Shown: positions 25,796 through 36,565 of the stretch, one piece after another
Position numbering within the stretch: position 1 is the first letter of the stretch
How the letters are laid out: every line of letters begins with the position of its first letter
Assembly: GCF_016859125.1 (NCBI RefSeq)
Contig: NZ_CP069338.1
Location: forward strand, 744,001 to 808,000
Source of the DNA: Archangium violaceum
Lineage (GTDB): Bacteria; Myxococcota; Myxococcia; Myxococcales; Myxococcaceae
Direction: 5' to 3'
Length of the DNA stretch: 64,000 bases
Translations under genes and position numbers: made by a program
Notes under the pieces: model-generated
What the model was told of the DNA's origin: nothing
The model's database searches: none
What the model saw: only the letters and a program-made list of their open reading frames with translations

Positions 25796-26122
25796 ATGTC
25801 CCGAGAGAAGTACGATCCGGATTCCAACGTCGTCACCGAGACGGTACCGCAGAAGAAGCTCAAGCGGCCCACCCTCTACAAGGTGCTCCTGCACAACGAC
25901 AACTACACGACTCGGGAGTTCGTGGTGGCCGTCCTCAAGGAGGTCTTCCACAAATCCGAGACGGACGCCGTGCAGATCATGCTGCACGTTCATTACAACG
26001 GTATCGGCGTAGCTGGCGTTTATACGTTCGAGGTCGCCGAGACGAAGATCAGGACCGTGGAGGCGGCGGCGCGGGAGAATGGCTTCCCGCTGCGCCTCTC
26101 GATGGAACCAGAGGAAGGTTGA
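25796..26122 (+). CDS. clpS: ATP-dependent Clp protease adaptor ClpS
   Basis: A 108-aa adaptor that hands N-degron substrates to ClpA. The conserved core is complete: YKVLLHNDNYTTREFVVAVL contains the Asn-Asp that bind the substrate alpha-amino group, and HVHYNGIGVAGVYTFEVAETK carries the hydrophobic pocket. A flexible N-terminal extension (residues 1-25) precedes it, as in other ClpS proteins. AGAGGGAG lies just before ATG 25796. It is followed 4 bases later by clpA. Confidence 0.96.
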   Translation: MSREKYDPDSNVVTETVPQKKLKRPTLYKVLLHNDNYTTREFVVAVLKEVFHKSETDAVQIMLHVHYNGIGVAGVYTFEVAETKIRTVEAAARENGFPLRLSMEPEEG

Positions 26123-26126
26123 GACC

Positions 26127-28445
<2,319 letters not shown>

Positions 28446-28468
28446 CCACGGCGGACCCCGGAAACGAC

Positions 28469-28503
28469 AAGGGCCAGGTGGAGGTTTCCCTCCCCTGGCC
28501 CTT
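28469..28503. terminator. Bidirectional hairpin terminator between clpA and MCP gene
   Basis: AAGGGCCAGG (28469-28478) pairs perfectly with CCTGGCCCTT (28494-28503), and the loop itself can pair further (GGAGG with CCTCC). It lies between the converging ends of clpA (28445) and the MCP gene (28526). The A and T ends give a short T tail in both directions. Confidence 0.8.
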
Positions 28504-28525
28504 CGTCCTTCCTACCGTCGGTGGA

Positions 28526-30124
28526 CTACTGCACCCGGTAGACCTTCACCGCGCTGCTGAGCTGGTCGGCGATGATCTGCAGCGTGGTGGCGGCCTCGCC
28601 GGTGGCGCCGATACGGGCGACGGTCTCGTCCATCATCTTGGACAGGTCGCTCACGGCGGTGGTGATCTGGTTGATGCCCACGTTCTGCTGGCCCACGGCG
28701 GCGGCGATCTGCCGCACGGCGGCGGCGTTGTCCTGGATGATGACGGACAGCTCGCGCAGGTTCTTGCCGTAGGTGCGCACCTGCTCCAGGCCCGCCTCCA
28801 TGCGCTGCGAGCCACGCTCGGTGATGCGCACGGCCATGGCCACCGAGTTGCCGATATCGTCCAGCAGCTCGCGCACGCGGTCCGTGGACTCGATGGACTG
28901 GTCGGCCAGGGCGCGGATTTCACGCGCCACCACGCCGAAGCCCTTGCCGTGCTCGCCCGAGCGCACAGCCTCGATGGCGGCGTTGAGCGCCAGCATGTTG
29001 GACTGGTCGGCCAGGTCCTTCACCGTCTGGGTGATGCTGCCGATCTGCTGGGTGCGCTCGCCGAGCTCGAGGATCTTCTGGGCGATCTCCTGCACCTGGG
29101 TGCGGATGTCGTTGAGGCCGGTGAGCGTCTGCTCCAGGGCGGCCTCGCCCGAGCGGCTGAGCTCGTCGGCCCGCTCGGCCACGGAGAGCACCGAGTCGGC
29201 CTTCTGGGCGGCCAGGAGACTCGTCTGGCGGATTTCCTGGGCGGTGACCTGCGTCTCCTGGAGCGCGGAGGCCTGACGGGAGACCGTCTGCGACTGCTCC
29301 GCGGCGGAGCTGTTGAGCTGCTCGGTGGAGGCGTTGAGGGCCTCGGCGGCCTGCTGGAGGTTCTGCGTCACCGTGCGCAGGCGCTGCACCATCTGCCCGA
29401 AGTACTCGGCGAGCTGGCCCACCTCGCCCGCGGCGGACACCTGGATGGGGCGGGTGAGGTCACCCGACTCGACGATGTGGGCGGCCGCCTCGGTGAGCTC
29501 GCGCAGCGGACGCGCGATGGAGCGGCTGAGCATGACCACGCCAGCGACTCCCACGGCGACGACGAGCAGGCCCAGCAGCATCATGTTGAGCCACAGCCGG
29601 CGAACCTGGGCGCCGACGTTCTCGTGCTTCATGCCCACGTGCAGCACACCGCGCACGCCACCGGCCAGGGGGGCGGCCACGTCGGCGACGTCCACCGTCC
29701 TGCCGTCGATCTCCGTCTCCACCTCCTCCTGCACCTTCACGCGCCGGCCGTCGGTGAGCTCGCCGGGCTGCAGGCTGTTGGCGCTGAGCAGCGGCTCGGG
29801 GACATTCCCCGTGAAGGTGTGGGCGAGCACGTTGTTGGCGCTGTCCACCACGTAGAGGTAGCCCACGCCGTCGGCGTCACGGAACGTGTCCAGCAGGGGC
29901 TGGAGCGAGGTGGCACCGTCGGCGGAGGCCCGCTCGGCGGCCGCCGCGAAACCGATGGCGATGGCCTTGCCCTCGCTCACGGTGCTCTCCATGAGGTTGC
30001 TGCGCAGCCTCTGGGCCGCGACGCCGGTGAGCAGGAGCGCGATGGCGACACTGACGATCGCGGTCACGGTAACGAATTTGGGACCAATGCCCATCGATTG
30101 ATTCGAGGTGGCGTTGGGGCTCAT
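28526..30124 (-). CDS. Methyl-accepting chemotaxis protein
   Basis: A 532-aa receptor. Helix TM1 (about 14-36), a ~150-residue periplasmic dCACHE/sCACHE-like sensor with GVGYLYVVDSANNVLAHTF, TM2 (about 187-207), a HAMP domain (SIARPLRELTEAAAHIVESG), and a long signalling coiled coil with the hairpin tip EHGKGFGVVAREIRALADQS. Last gene of the chemosensory operon, 58 bases after cheB, so it is probably the dedicated input. Ligand unknown. It shares the RQIAxAVxQQN segment with the orphan receptor at 45452. Confidence 0.93.
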   Translation of the reverse strand: MSPNATSNQSMGIGPKFVTVTAIVSVAIALLLTGVAAQRLRSNLMESTVSEGKAIAIGFAAAAERASADGATSLQPLLDTFRDADGVGYLYVVDSANNVLAHTFTGNVPEPLLSANSLQPGELTDGRRVKVQEEVETEIDGRTVDVADVAAPLAGGVRGVLHVGMKHENVGAQVRRLWLNMMLLGLLVVAVGVAGVVMLSRSIARPLRELTEAAAHIVESGDLTRPIQVSAAGEVGQLAEYFGQMVQRLRTVTQNLQQAAEALNASTEQLNSSAAEQSQTVSRQASALQETQVTAQEIRQTSLLAAQKADSVLSVAERADELSRSGEAALEQTLTGLNDIRTQVQEIAQKILELGERTQQIGSITQTVKDLADQSNMLALNAAIEAVRSGEHGKGFGVVAREIRALADQSIESTDRVRELLDDIGNSVAMAVRITERGSQRMEAGLEQVRTYGKNLRELSVIIQDNAAAVRQIAAAVGQQNVGINQITTAVSDLSKMMDETVARIGATGEAATTLQIIADQLSSAVKVYRVQ

Positions 30125-30182
30125 GGAAGCACCTCAGCGAAGAAGATCGAAACCGGCGAGACGGGCCGGCGCACAGACGAGC

Positions 30183-31253
30183 TCAAGCAACACCTTCCGG
30201 ACCCGGAGGGCGGTTCGGCATGGGGCCGCGGCGGCAGCTCATGCGGATGATGTCGGGAATGGCGGACAAGGGAACCCCGCGGTCCGCGGCCTTCAGTTCG
30301 ATGGCCACCCGAGGCATGCCAAAGACGACCGAGGAGGCCTCGTCCTGGGCGAAGGTGACGCCGCCGGCCTTGCGGATGTCCAGCAGGCCGCGCGCCCCGT
30401 CCTCGCCCATGCCGGTGAGCACACCACCGCCCGCGCGGCTCCCGTAGGTGCGAGCCAGGGATGACAGCAGCAGGTCTCCCGAGGGACACGGACCGCCGCG
30501 CGTGCGCGTCAGCCGAACCACCCCGTTGCCCTCCACCGTCAGGTCGTGCCCGTCCAGCGGGAAGTACACCCGGCCGGGCTCCAGCTTCTCGCCCTCCCGC
30601 CCGATGACGACCTTCAGGGACGTCACCTGGGAGAGCCAGCGCACCATGCCGGGGGTGAAGCCCTCGGTGATGTGCTGGGCGATGACGATGGGCACGGGCA
30701 GGTCCGCCGGCAGGCGGGAGAGCACATCGGAGAGCGCGGGCGGACCTCCCGTGGAGGCCGCCAGGCCGAAGATGTCCACCCGGGCGCCGGTGACGGGCGG
30801 CGGCGGGGAGGCGATGCGCATGCGGCGGGAGATGACCGGCACCTCCGCCATCAGGCACACCGACTCGGCCAGCTGCCGGCCCCAACGGCGCAGCTCCTCG
30901 CCACTGCTGACGGCGGGCTTGCCGATGAGCTCCAGCGCGCCCGCGCTCATCGCCTGGAAGCACACCTCCAGGTTGCGCTGGTCCGCCACGGCGCTCACCA
31001 CGAGGATGCGCGCCGGAGCCTCGGCCATGATGGCCGCGATGGCCGCCGGTCCGTCCAGGTCCGGCATCAACAGGTCCATGGTGATGACGTCCGGACGCAG
31101 CAGCCGCGCCAGCGTCACCGCACGACTGCCGGTATTGGCGCGGCCAACCACTTCGATGCGCGGATCATCCGTCAGCAGGGCGCTGACAGCGTCCGCCATG
31201 GTGGGCGAGTCATCCACCACCAACACGCGGATGGGGGCCTTCCCGCTGCTCAT
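30183..31253 (-). CDS. cheB: Chemotaxis protein-glutamate methylesterase CheB
   Basis: A 356-aa response regulator/methylesterase that removes methyl groups from receptors. The receiver has phosphoacceptor Asp60 (VITMDLLMPDLDG) and Lys112 (GKPA). The esterase domain has Ser167 (AASTGGP), His194 (IAQHITEGF) and the Asp in GMGEDGARG, a complete triad. Its ATG overlaps the cheA TGA (ATGA), giving translational coupling. The C-terminus is extended by about 15 Pro/Arg-rich residues. Confidence 0.95.
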   Translation of the reverse strand: MSSGKAPIRVLVVDDSPTMADAVSALLTDDPRIEVVGRANTGSRAVTLARLLRPDVITMDLLMPDLDGPAAIAAIMAEAPARILVVSAVADQRNLEVCFQAMSAGALELIGKPAVSSGEELRRWGRQLAESVCLMAEVPVISRRMRIASPPPPVTGARVDIFGLAASTGGPPALSDVLSRLPADLPVPIVIAQHITEGFTPGMVRWLSQVTSLKVVIGREGEKLEPGRVYFPLDGHDLTVEGNGVVRLTRTRGGPCPSGDLLLSSLARTYGSRAGGGVLTGMGEDGARGLLDIRKAGGVTFAQDEASSVVFGMPRVAIELKAADRGVPLSAIPDIIRMSCRRGPMPNRPPGPEGVA

Positions 31254-33421
31254 GCGCGAGCCCCCCTACGGCTCATCACGTCGAGCACCTCGGTCAGCAG
31301 ACGGCCGGCGGCGCACTCACGCTTGCTGAGGTAGCCGTCCGCACCCGCCGACAGGCCGCGCGCCCGAGCGCCCGAGGTGTCGTTGGCGGACACGAGGATG
31401 CACGGAACGTCCTTGGTATCCGGCTGAGAGCGCACCTTCGCGATGAGCTCCGTACCGTTCATCTCCTCCATCTCGAGGTCGCAGATGATCACGTCGTAAA
31501 CCTCCGTCTGCAACCGCTCCAGGGCACGGGCGCCACTGGCCGCCAGGTGCACGGTGAAGCCACCGGCCTCCAGCATGGCGCGGTGCAGGGCGCGCGCGGT
31601 GAGCGAGTCGTCCACCACGAGGGCCCGGCGGCTCTGGGGCATGGCCAGGGTCTGCGGAGCGGCCTCCGTCACCACCCAGCCAGGGCGGAGGATGAGCAGC
31701 AGCTCGCCGCGGCTGAGGATGGCCGCGCCCTGATAGGCGGGCACGTCGCGCACCTCGGCGGGCAGCGGGCGGATGACGAGATCGCGGTCTCCCACCACCG
31801 CGTCCACCGCGAGCGCCAGGCGCTTGCCGCCACTCTGGACGATGATGAGCGGCTGGCCCTCGGAAGGAGGCGCCGCGGCGCGCAGGCCCAGGCGCGAGCC
31901 CAGGTCCGCCACCGGCACCAGCTGGCCGTTGTAGTCCAGCTGCGTCTTCAGGCGGCCGATGCGCAGGTTGTCCTTGCTGGCCAGCTGGGTGGACTCCACG
32001 GCCAGCATGGGCAGGCCCACCGATGCGTCGACGGCCCGCACCGTGAGCACCGGGGAGCTGCCCAGCTCCATCGGCACGGTGAGGATGAAGCGCGTGCCGG
32101 AGCCCTTGGTGCTCATCACCTCGATGCGGCCCTGCATGGACTCCGCCGCGGCGCGCACCGCGTCCAGGCCCACGCCTCGGCCCGAGGTGTCGGTGACGTC
32201 CGAGCGGGTGCTGAAGCCGGGGCGGAAGATGAGGTCGCGGATCTGCGTCTCGTGCATCCGCGCGCCCTCTTCGGCGGTGATGAGTCCCTTGCGCTCGGCG
32301 GAGGCGCGCACCGAGGCCACGTCGATGCCACGCCCGTCATCGCTCAGCTCGATGAAGAGGATGTTGCCCTGCTGCTCCACGCGCAGGGTGAGGGCACCCT
32401 CGTGGTGCTTGCCCGCGCGCTCGCGCTCGTCCGGCATCTCGATGCCGTGGTCCACCGCGTTGCGCAGCAGGTGCACCATGGCGCCCTTGAGCTTCTCCAG
32501 CAGCCGGCGGTCCAGCGACACCTCGGCGCCCACCACGGAGAGCCGGGCCTGCTTGCCCAGCTGGCGCGACAGGTCGCGCACCATGCGCTGCAGCGGCTCG
32601 AGGATGGTGCGCACCGGGCGCGTGGTGATGGACTTGAGGCCCTCCTCCAGGCTGTCGACGATGTCCGAGGCCTCGTGGCCGTCGGAGCGCACGCCAGCGG
32701 ACACGGACGCCAGCATCGCGCGGGCGCGGGCCGTGGGCGCCAGCAGCTCGCGCGCCGTCAACAGCTCCACGGCCTTGGAGATGTCACGAAGCCGGTCCTC
32801 CAGGCGCATGCGGAACTCGCGCAGGCGCTCCACCTCTCGCAGCAGCGCCGTCACCTGGTGCGCACCCACGCGCCAGCCAGCGTCCACCGCGTCATCATCC
32901 ACCAGGGACGAGACGGACAGCTGCGGCGCGGCGGCCGGGGCCCCGGCGGCGGAGGTCGCGCCCGACGCGGGCCCATGGGCCACGGCGGCGGCCGGCGCGT
33001 TGGCGGCCTCCTCGGGGGGCGGCGCGTCCGCCACGAGCTGGGCCAGGGCGGCCGTTGGATCCGGCAGCGCCTCCCCGCGGCCCTCCGCGTGGGCCTGCGC
33101 ACGCAGCAGGAACAGATCCAGCCCGTGCAGCAGCATGTCCACGATGGAGCGCGGCATGGGCTTGATGTCCTTGCGCAGCGGCGCGAGGGCATCTTCCAGC
33201 TTGTGCGCGATGGAGCTCAGGTCCTGCAACCCGAGGCTGGCCGCACTGCCCTTGAGGGTGTGCAGGTGGCGCGCCAGGCGGGTGTACACCTTGCCCAGCG
33301 CCTCGTTGTCGAGCCCTTCCCGCTCCAGCTCGAGCAGGTCCAGGGTGACCTTCTGACAGACTTCCTGCGCCTCGGACGAGAAACCCGCCACGAGGCTCTG
33401 CAGCATGGGGTCAACCGGCAT
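31250..33421 (-). CDS. cheA: Hybrid chemotaxis histidine kinase CheA with C-terminal receiver
   Basis: A 723-aa kinase. The Hpt domain has His54 (HLHTLKGSA). A Pro/Ala-rich linker (about 125-170) replaces a clear P2. Dimerisation and ATPase domains follow with LLRNAVDHGIE, SDDGRGIDVA and GRGVGLDAVR, then the CheW-like domain (about 475-605). A C-terminal receiver has the phosphoacceptor in VIICDLEMEEMNG. Fused receivers on CheA are common in myxobacteria and may act as phosphate sinks. ATG 33421 overlaps the 3' end of cheW by 11 bases; a few upstream codons are possible. Confidence 0.94.
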   Translation of the reverse strand: MPVDPMLQSLVAGFSSEAQEVCQKVTLDLLELEREGLDNEALGKVYTRLARHLHTLKGSAASLGLQDLSSIAHKLEDALAPLRKDIKPMPRSIVDMLLHGLDLFLLRAQAHAEGRGEALPDPTAALAQLVADAPPPEEAANAPAAAVAHGPASGATSAAGAPAAAPQLSVSSLVDDDAVDAGWRVGAHQVTALLREVERLREFRMRLEDRLRDISKAVELLTARELLAPTARARAMLASVSAGVRSDGHEASDIVDSLEEGLKSITTRPVRTILEPLQRMVRDLSRQLGKQARLSVVGAEVSLDRRLLEKLKGAMVHLLRNAVDHGIEMPDERERAGKHHEGALTLRVEQQGNILFIELSDDGRGIDVASVRASAERKGLITAEEGARMHETQIRDLIFRPGFSTRSDVTDTSGRGVGLDAVRAAAESMQGRIEVMSTKGSGTRFILTVPMELGSSPVLTVRAVDASVGLPMLAVESTQLASKDNLRIGRLKTQLDYNGQLVPVADLGSRLGLRAAAPPSEGQPLIIVQSGGKRLALAVDAVVGDRDLVIRPLPAEVRDVPAYQGAAILSRGELLLILRPGWVVTEAAPQTLAMPQSRRALVVDDSLTARALHRAMLEAGGFTVHLAASGARALERLQTEVYDVIICDLEMEEMNGTELIAKVRSQPDTKDVPCILVSANDTSGARARGLSAGADGYLSKRECAAGRLLTEVLDVMSRRGARA

Positions 33422-33956
33422 TGCGCGCCCCGGCACCGCGCGCGAAGAGGCGCGGCAGATCGATGAGGTGGATGACTTGGCGGGTGGTGGACAGGAGGAC
33501 CTCCGTCACCGGACCCTCGGCATGGGTGCGCGCCGCCTCCACCGCCGCGGCGGGCAGGCTGAGCGGGCGGGGAATGGCCTCGCAGTCCAGGGCGCACAGC
33601 TCCCCGTCACCGCGATCCACCACGAGCAGCACGGCGGGGTCCTGCCGCCAGCCGTGGCCGCCCATCAGCGCGGCGAGGCTGAGCTCGGCAAGCACCTGGC
33701 CCTGGTAGCGCAGCACGCCGATGACGTGCGGCTCGGACAGGGGCACCGGCGTCACCAGACGCAGCGGCAGCGCCGCGCGCAGCGAGTCGAGCGGAATCGC
33801 GTACCGCTCCTCGCCCAGGGGGAACTCGGCCACCATGAGCACGGTCTCGTCGGCGGAGCCGTCGGCTCGCCCACGCAGGCGCGCCGCACGCTCGTCCAGG
33901 AGCATGCGGACCTCTTGATCCTGAACCTCCTCAGGGCCTCGGAGGGTGGATGTCAT
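33411..33956 (-). CDS. cheW: Chemotaxis coupling protein CheW
   Basis: A 181-aa CheW-domain protein that links receptors to CheA. EFPLGEERYAIPLDSLRAAL, VIGVLRYQGQVLAELSLAAL and AVLLVVDRGDGELCALDCEA match the SH3-like subdomains. The N-terminus has a charged extension of about 40 residues before the core. Its ATG overlaps the cheR stop by 4 bases and its tail overlaps the cheA start, so stoichiometry is probably set by coupling. Confidence 0.9.
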   Translation of the reverse strand: MTSTLRGPEEVQDQEVRMLLDERAARLRGRADGSADETVLMVAEFPLGEERYAIPLDSLRAALPLRLVTPVPLSEPHVIGVLRYQGQVLAELSLAALMGGHGWRQDPAVLLVVDRGDGELCALDCEAIPRPLSLPAAAVEAARTHAEGPVTEVLLSTTRQVIHLIDLPRLFARGAGARNAG

Positions 33957-35167
33957 TCGATGGCTCCCAGGGTGAGGAAGGCGTCAGCTGACGCCCTGTA
34001 GAAGCGGGCCGGCAACGGCTCGGGCCCCTCGATGATCTGATCCGGCGGAAGCCGGGCGGCATTGTCGCGCACGGTGTGCATGAGAGCGAAGGCAGCCTCG
34101 CGCGCCCCTGCGCGCTCACGCAGCAGGGCGAGCTCCAGCATGCCGGGGAGATAGTCCCGGAACTGTTGCAACAGCTTTTCCAGAATGGTGGACGCACCGG
34201 CCTCGTCCCCTCCCTCGATGCGATGGAGCGCTTCCGTGTGGAGGAGCACGGGAGAGGGAGGAGGAGGAGGCCGCGGCGCGGGAGGCGGGGTCGCGCGAGC
34301 GGACACCTTGACGGGCTCGGGCTCGCGCACGACGGCCTTGGGAGGCGGCGCCAGCTCCTTGGGCGTCGGGCGGCGGAAGGCCTGCAGCTCCGGAGGCCCC
34401 ACGCGAACCAGCCCCGCGGGCGGATGGTCCACCTCCACCGTCCCCAGCAGCAGGTGGCCGCCCGGCACGAGCGCGCGCGCCAGATGCCCCAGCGCCGTCT
34501 GCACCGCGTCCGGGGAGAAATACGTCAGCACGTTGCGGCAGAAGATGACGTCGAAACGGCCGTGGGAGTCCGGCAGCGGCTCCAGCAGGTTGGCCTGGGC
34601 GAAGCGCGTGACGGCGCGCACCGGGTCGAGGATGCTCACCCTCCCCTCGGCGACCTCCACATAGAGGGGATGGAGCAGGGGCCCGGCCTCGCGGCGGGAC
34701 CAGTTGCCGTACACCCCCCGGCGAGCGGCCTCCAGGCGCCCCTCGTGCAGGTCGGTGCCGAGCACCTCCACGCGCACGCCCTGGGGCACAGTCCCCAGCA
34801 GGCACGCGGCGATGGAATAGGTCTCCTCCCCCGAGGCGCACCCGGCACTCCAGCCGCGCAGGACGGAGTTGCCCCGGCGCAGCGCCGCGGGCACCGCCTC
34901 CGAGGCGAGGAACCGGAACTGCTCCGGGTGACGGAAGAAGTACGTCTCCCCCACCAGCACGGCGTCCAGCAGGGCTCGCGCCAGCGGAGCGCCGGGACGC
35001 TGCAGTTCCGCCAGCAGATCCGAGGCGGAACGGCCCCGGGCCAGCTCCGCGCGCACGACGCGATCCACCGCCGAGGGTGAGATGGCCGTGTCACGGAAGC
35101 CCGTGCACGACGAGACGACTTCACGCGCCCGCGCGAGCACCTGCTGAGGCTCCACCCCCGAACTCAT
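33953..35167 (-). CDS. cheR: Chemotaxis methyltransferase CheR with C-terminal extension
   Basis: A 404-aa SAM-dependent receptor methyltransferase. The N-terminal helical domain is followed by ETYFFRHPEQFRFL, the SAM site GWSAGCASGEETYSIA, and FDVIFCRNVLTYF. After a Pro-rich linker (about 285-305) the C-terminus (about 306-404) has TPR-like helices (ALHRIEGGDEAGASTILEKL) as in other myxobacterial CheR proteins, probably for protein contacts. ATG overlaps the stop of the receiver-CheW gene by 4 bases. Confidence 0.93.
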   Translation of the reverse strand: MSSGVEPQQVLARAREVVSSCTGFRDTAISPSAVDRVVRAELARGRSASDLLAELQRPGAPLARALLDAVLVGETYFFRHPEQFRFLASEAVPAALRRGNSVLRGWSAGCASGEETYSIAACLLGTVPQGVRVEVLGTDLHEGRLEAARRGVYGNWSRREAGPLLHPLYVEVAEGRVSILDPVRAVTRFAQANLLEPLPDSHGRFDVIFCRNVLTYFSPDAVQTALGHLARALVPGGHLLLGTVEVDHPPAGLVRVGPPELQAFRRPTPKELAPPPKAVVREPEPVKVSARATPPPAPRPPPPPSPVLLHTEALHRIEGGDEAGASTILEKLLQQFRDYLPGMLELALLRERAGAREAAFALMHTVRDNAARLPPDQIIEGPEPLPARFYRASADAFLTLGAIE

Positions 35168-36030
35168 GCGCTGCGCTCCACCCCCGCCGGCCGCAGCACA
35201 TGTACCGCCTCGCGCAGCAGCTCCTGGGTGGCGAAAGCCCTGGGATCGAAAATGGGCACCGAGCGATCACCCGCCCGTAGCATGCCCATGAGGGTGTCCC
35301 GGAGCTGACCGTGCTCGGCGCCACCCACGCGCTCGCGCCGCTCGATCTCCGAGGACTGATACTCCTCCGGGTCCTGCACCGCGTCCACGCTCAGCGCCAG
35401 CTGCAGACCGTCGATCTCCAGGATGACGAGCTTGCGCTCCTCGACGGTCTCCTGGTGCGCCACGTCCAGCCGGCGCGCCAGGTCCAGCACGCACACCGGC
35501 TGGCCCCGCAGCTCGAAGAACTCGGAGATGTACCCCGGCCCCAACGGCAGCGGACGCGTGGCGGGCTGGAGGATGACCTGGCGCACGGCGTCCAGGGGGA
35601 TGGCGAACTCCAACCCCCCCACCGTGAGCCGCAGCAGGGCCATGGAGCCCTGCCGCGCACGGCGCCGCGCGTTGGCCAGTGCGTTCTCCACCGCGCTCAA
35701 CAACTCATCGGCCCGGAAGGGCTTGGCCAGGAAGAGCTCCGCGCCAAGTCCCAGACACGCCTCCGCCCGACCCACCTCCGAGGAGATGATGATGACGGGG
35801 ATGGAAGAGGTGGTGGGGTCCGCCTTGAGTCGCTTGAGGACCTCGTCACCATCCATCTCGGGCATGGAGAGGTCCAGAAGGATGGCCGCGGGCTGCACGC
35901 GGTTCACCTTCTCGAGCGCCTCCTTGCCATTGCTCGCGGTGTTCAGCGCGTAATGGCCGGAGAGGATCGCGCGCTCGAGCGCGAGGATGGCATCACTGTC
36001 ATCGACGAGGAGCAGGGACGGGAGGCTCAC
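35164..36030 (-). CDS. Receiver-CheW fusion (CheV-like in reverse order)
   Basis: A 288-aa protein. The N-terminal receiver (1-125) has Asp10/Asp11, phosphoacceptor Asp53 (ILLDLSMPEMDG) and FLAKPF. The C-terminal CheW domain (about 130-275) reads LLRLTVGGLEFAIPLDAVRQ and FELRGQPVCVLDLARRL. Classical CheV has CheW first and the receiver second, so the order is inverted here. It probably couples receptors to CheA in a phosphorylation-dependent way. Start is GTG 36030. It follows the single-domain receiver by 10 bases and overlaps cheR. Confidence 0.88.
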   Translation of the reverse strand: MSLPSLLLVDDSDAILALERAILSGHYALNTASNGKEALEKVNRVQPAAILLDLSMPEMDGDEVLKRLKADPTTSSIPVIIISSEVGRAEACLGLGAELFLAKPFRADELLSAVENALANARRRARQGSMALLRLTVGGLEFAIPLDAVRQVILQPATRPLPLGPGYISEFFELRGQPVCVLDLARRLDVAHQETVEERKLVILEIDGLQLALSVDAVQDPEEYQSSEIERRERVGGAEHGQLRDTLMGMLRAGDRSVPIFDPRAFATQELLREAVHVLRPAGVERSA

Positions 36031-36040
36031 GGCTCGGCTC

Positions 36041-36418
36041 TCAGTTCTGCGCCAGGAACTTGCGCACGGTCTCTGTCAGGTCGTGATGCGAGACCGGCTT
36101 GTTGATGAACGCATTGGCACCGGCGTCGACCCCGCGCTGACGCAGGTCCCCGCCCCGTTCACCCGTGAGAAGGATGACCGGGACGTCGCGCACTTGAGCC
36201 AGGGGGCTCGCGCGAACCTGCTTCACGAAGGTGATGCCGTCCATACCAGGCATGTTGATATCGGCGATGACGAGCTTGACCGGCACAAGCCGGAGCAATT
36301 GCAACGCGCGCGTCGCATCCTCTGCCTCGACGAACCCCATCTTCAGGTTCATGAGGTAGATCTTGAGGATGTTACGTACGGTCGGGCTGTCATCCACGAG
36401 GAGGATGTTGGCGCTCAA
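36041..36418 (-). CDS. Receiver-only response regulator (CheY-like), TTG start
   Basis: A 125-aa receiver with Asp9/Asp10, phosphoacceptor Asp53 (IADINMPGMDG), Thr85 and Lys107 (NAFINKPVS). First gene of the chemosensory operon, so it is the likely CheY output or a modulator. Start TTG 36418 is chosen because GGGAGGAG lies 7 bases upstream and the receiver begins at once (SANILLVDD). An upstream in-frame start would add 37 residues of non-receiver sequence. It is similar to the receiver at 61721 (both share KIYLM and NAFxxKPVS). Confidence 0.88.
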   Translation of the reverse strand: MSANILLVDDSPTVRNILKIYLMNLKMGFVEAEDATRALQLLRLVPVKLVIADINMPGMDGITFVKQVRASPLAQVRDVPVILLTGERGGDLRQRGVDAGANAFINKPVSHHDLTETVRKFLAQN

Positions 36419-36565
36419 ACCCAGGCTCCTCCCGGGCTCGAAGGATTCGGGACCCGGGTGAAGGAAACGGTGAGACTGTAGCGTGACCTCGCCTTCCAGC
36501 AAAAGCCGGGGCGATCGAATCCTGAACACCAGAGGGAAAAGCGAGCTCCTCCCCCCGTACAGCGA

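Noticed and set aside
31547-33466. A 639-codon plus-strand frame opposite cheA
   Set aside because: CheA domains are complete on the minus strand; the plus frame is rich in His/Arg/Gly without domains.
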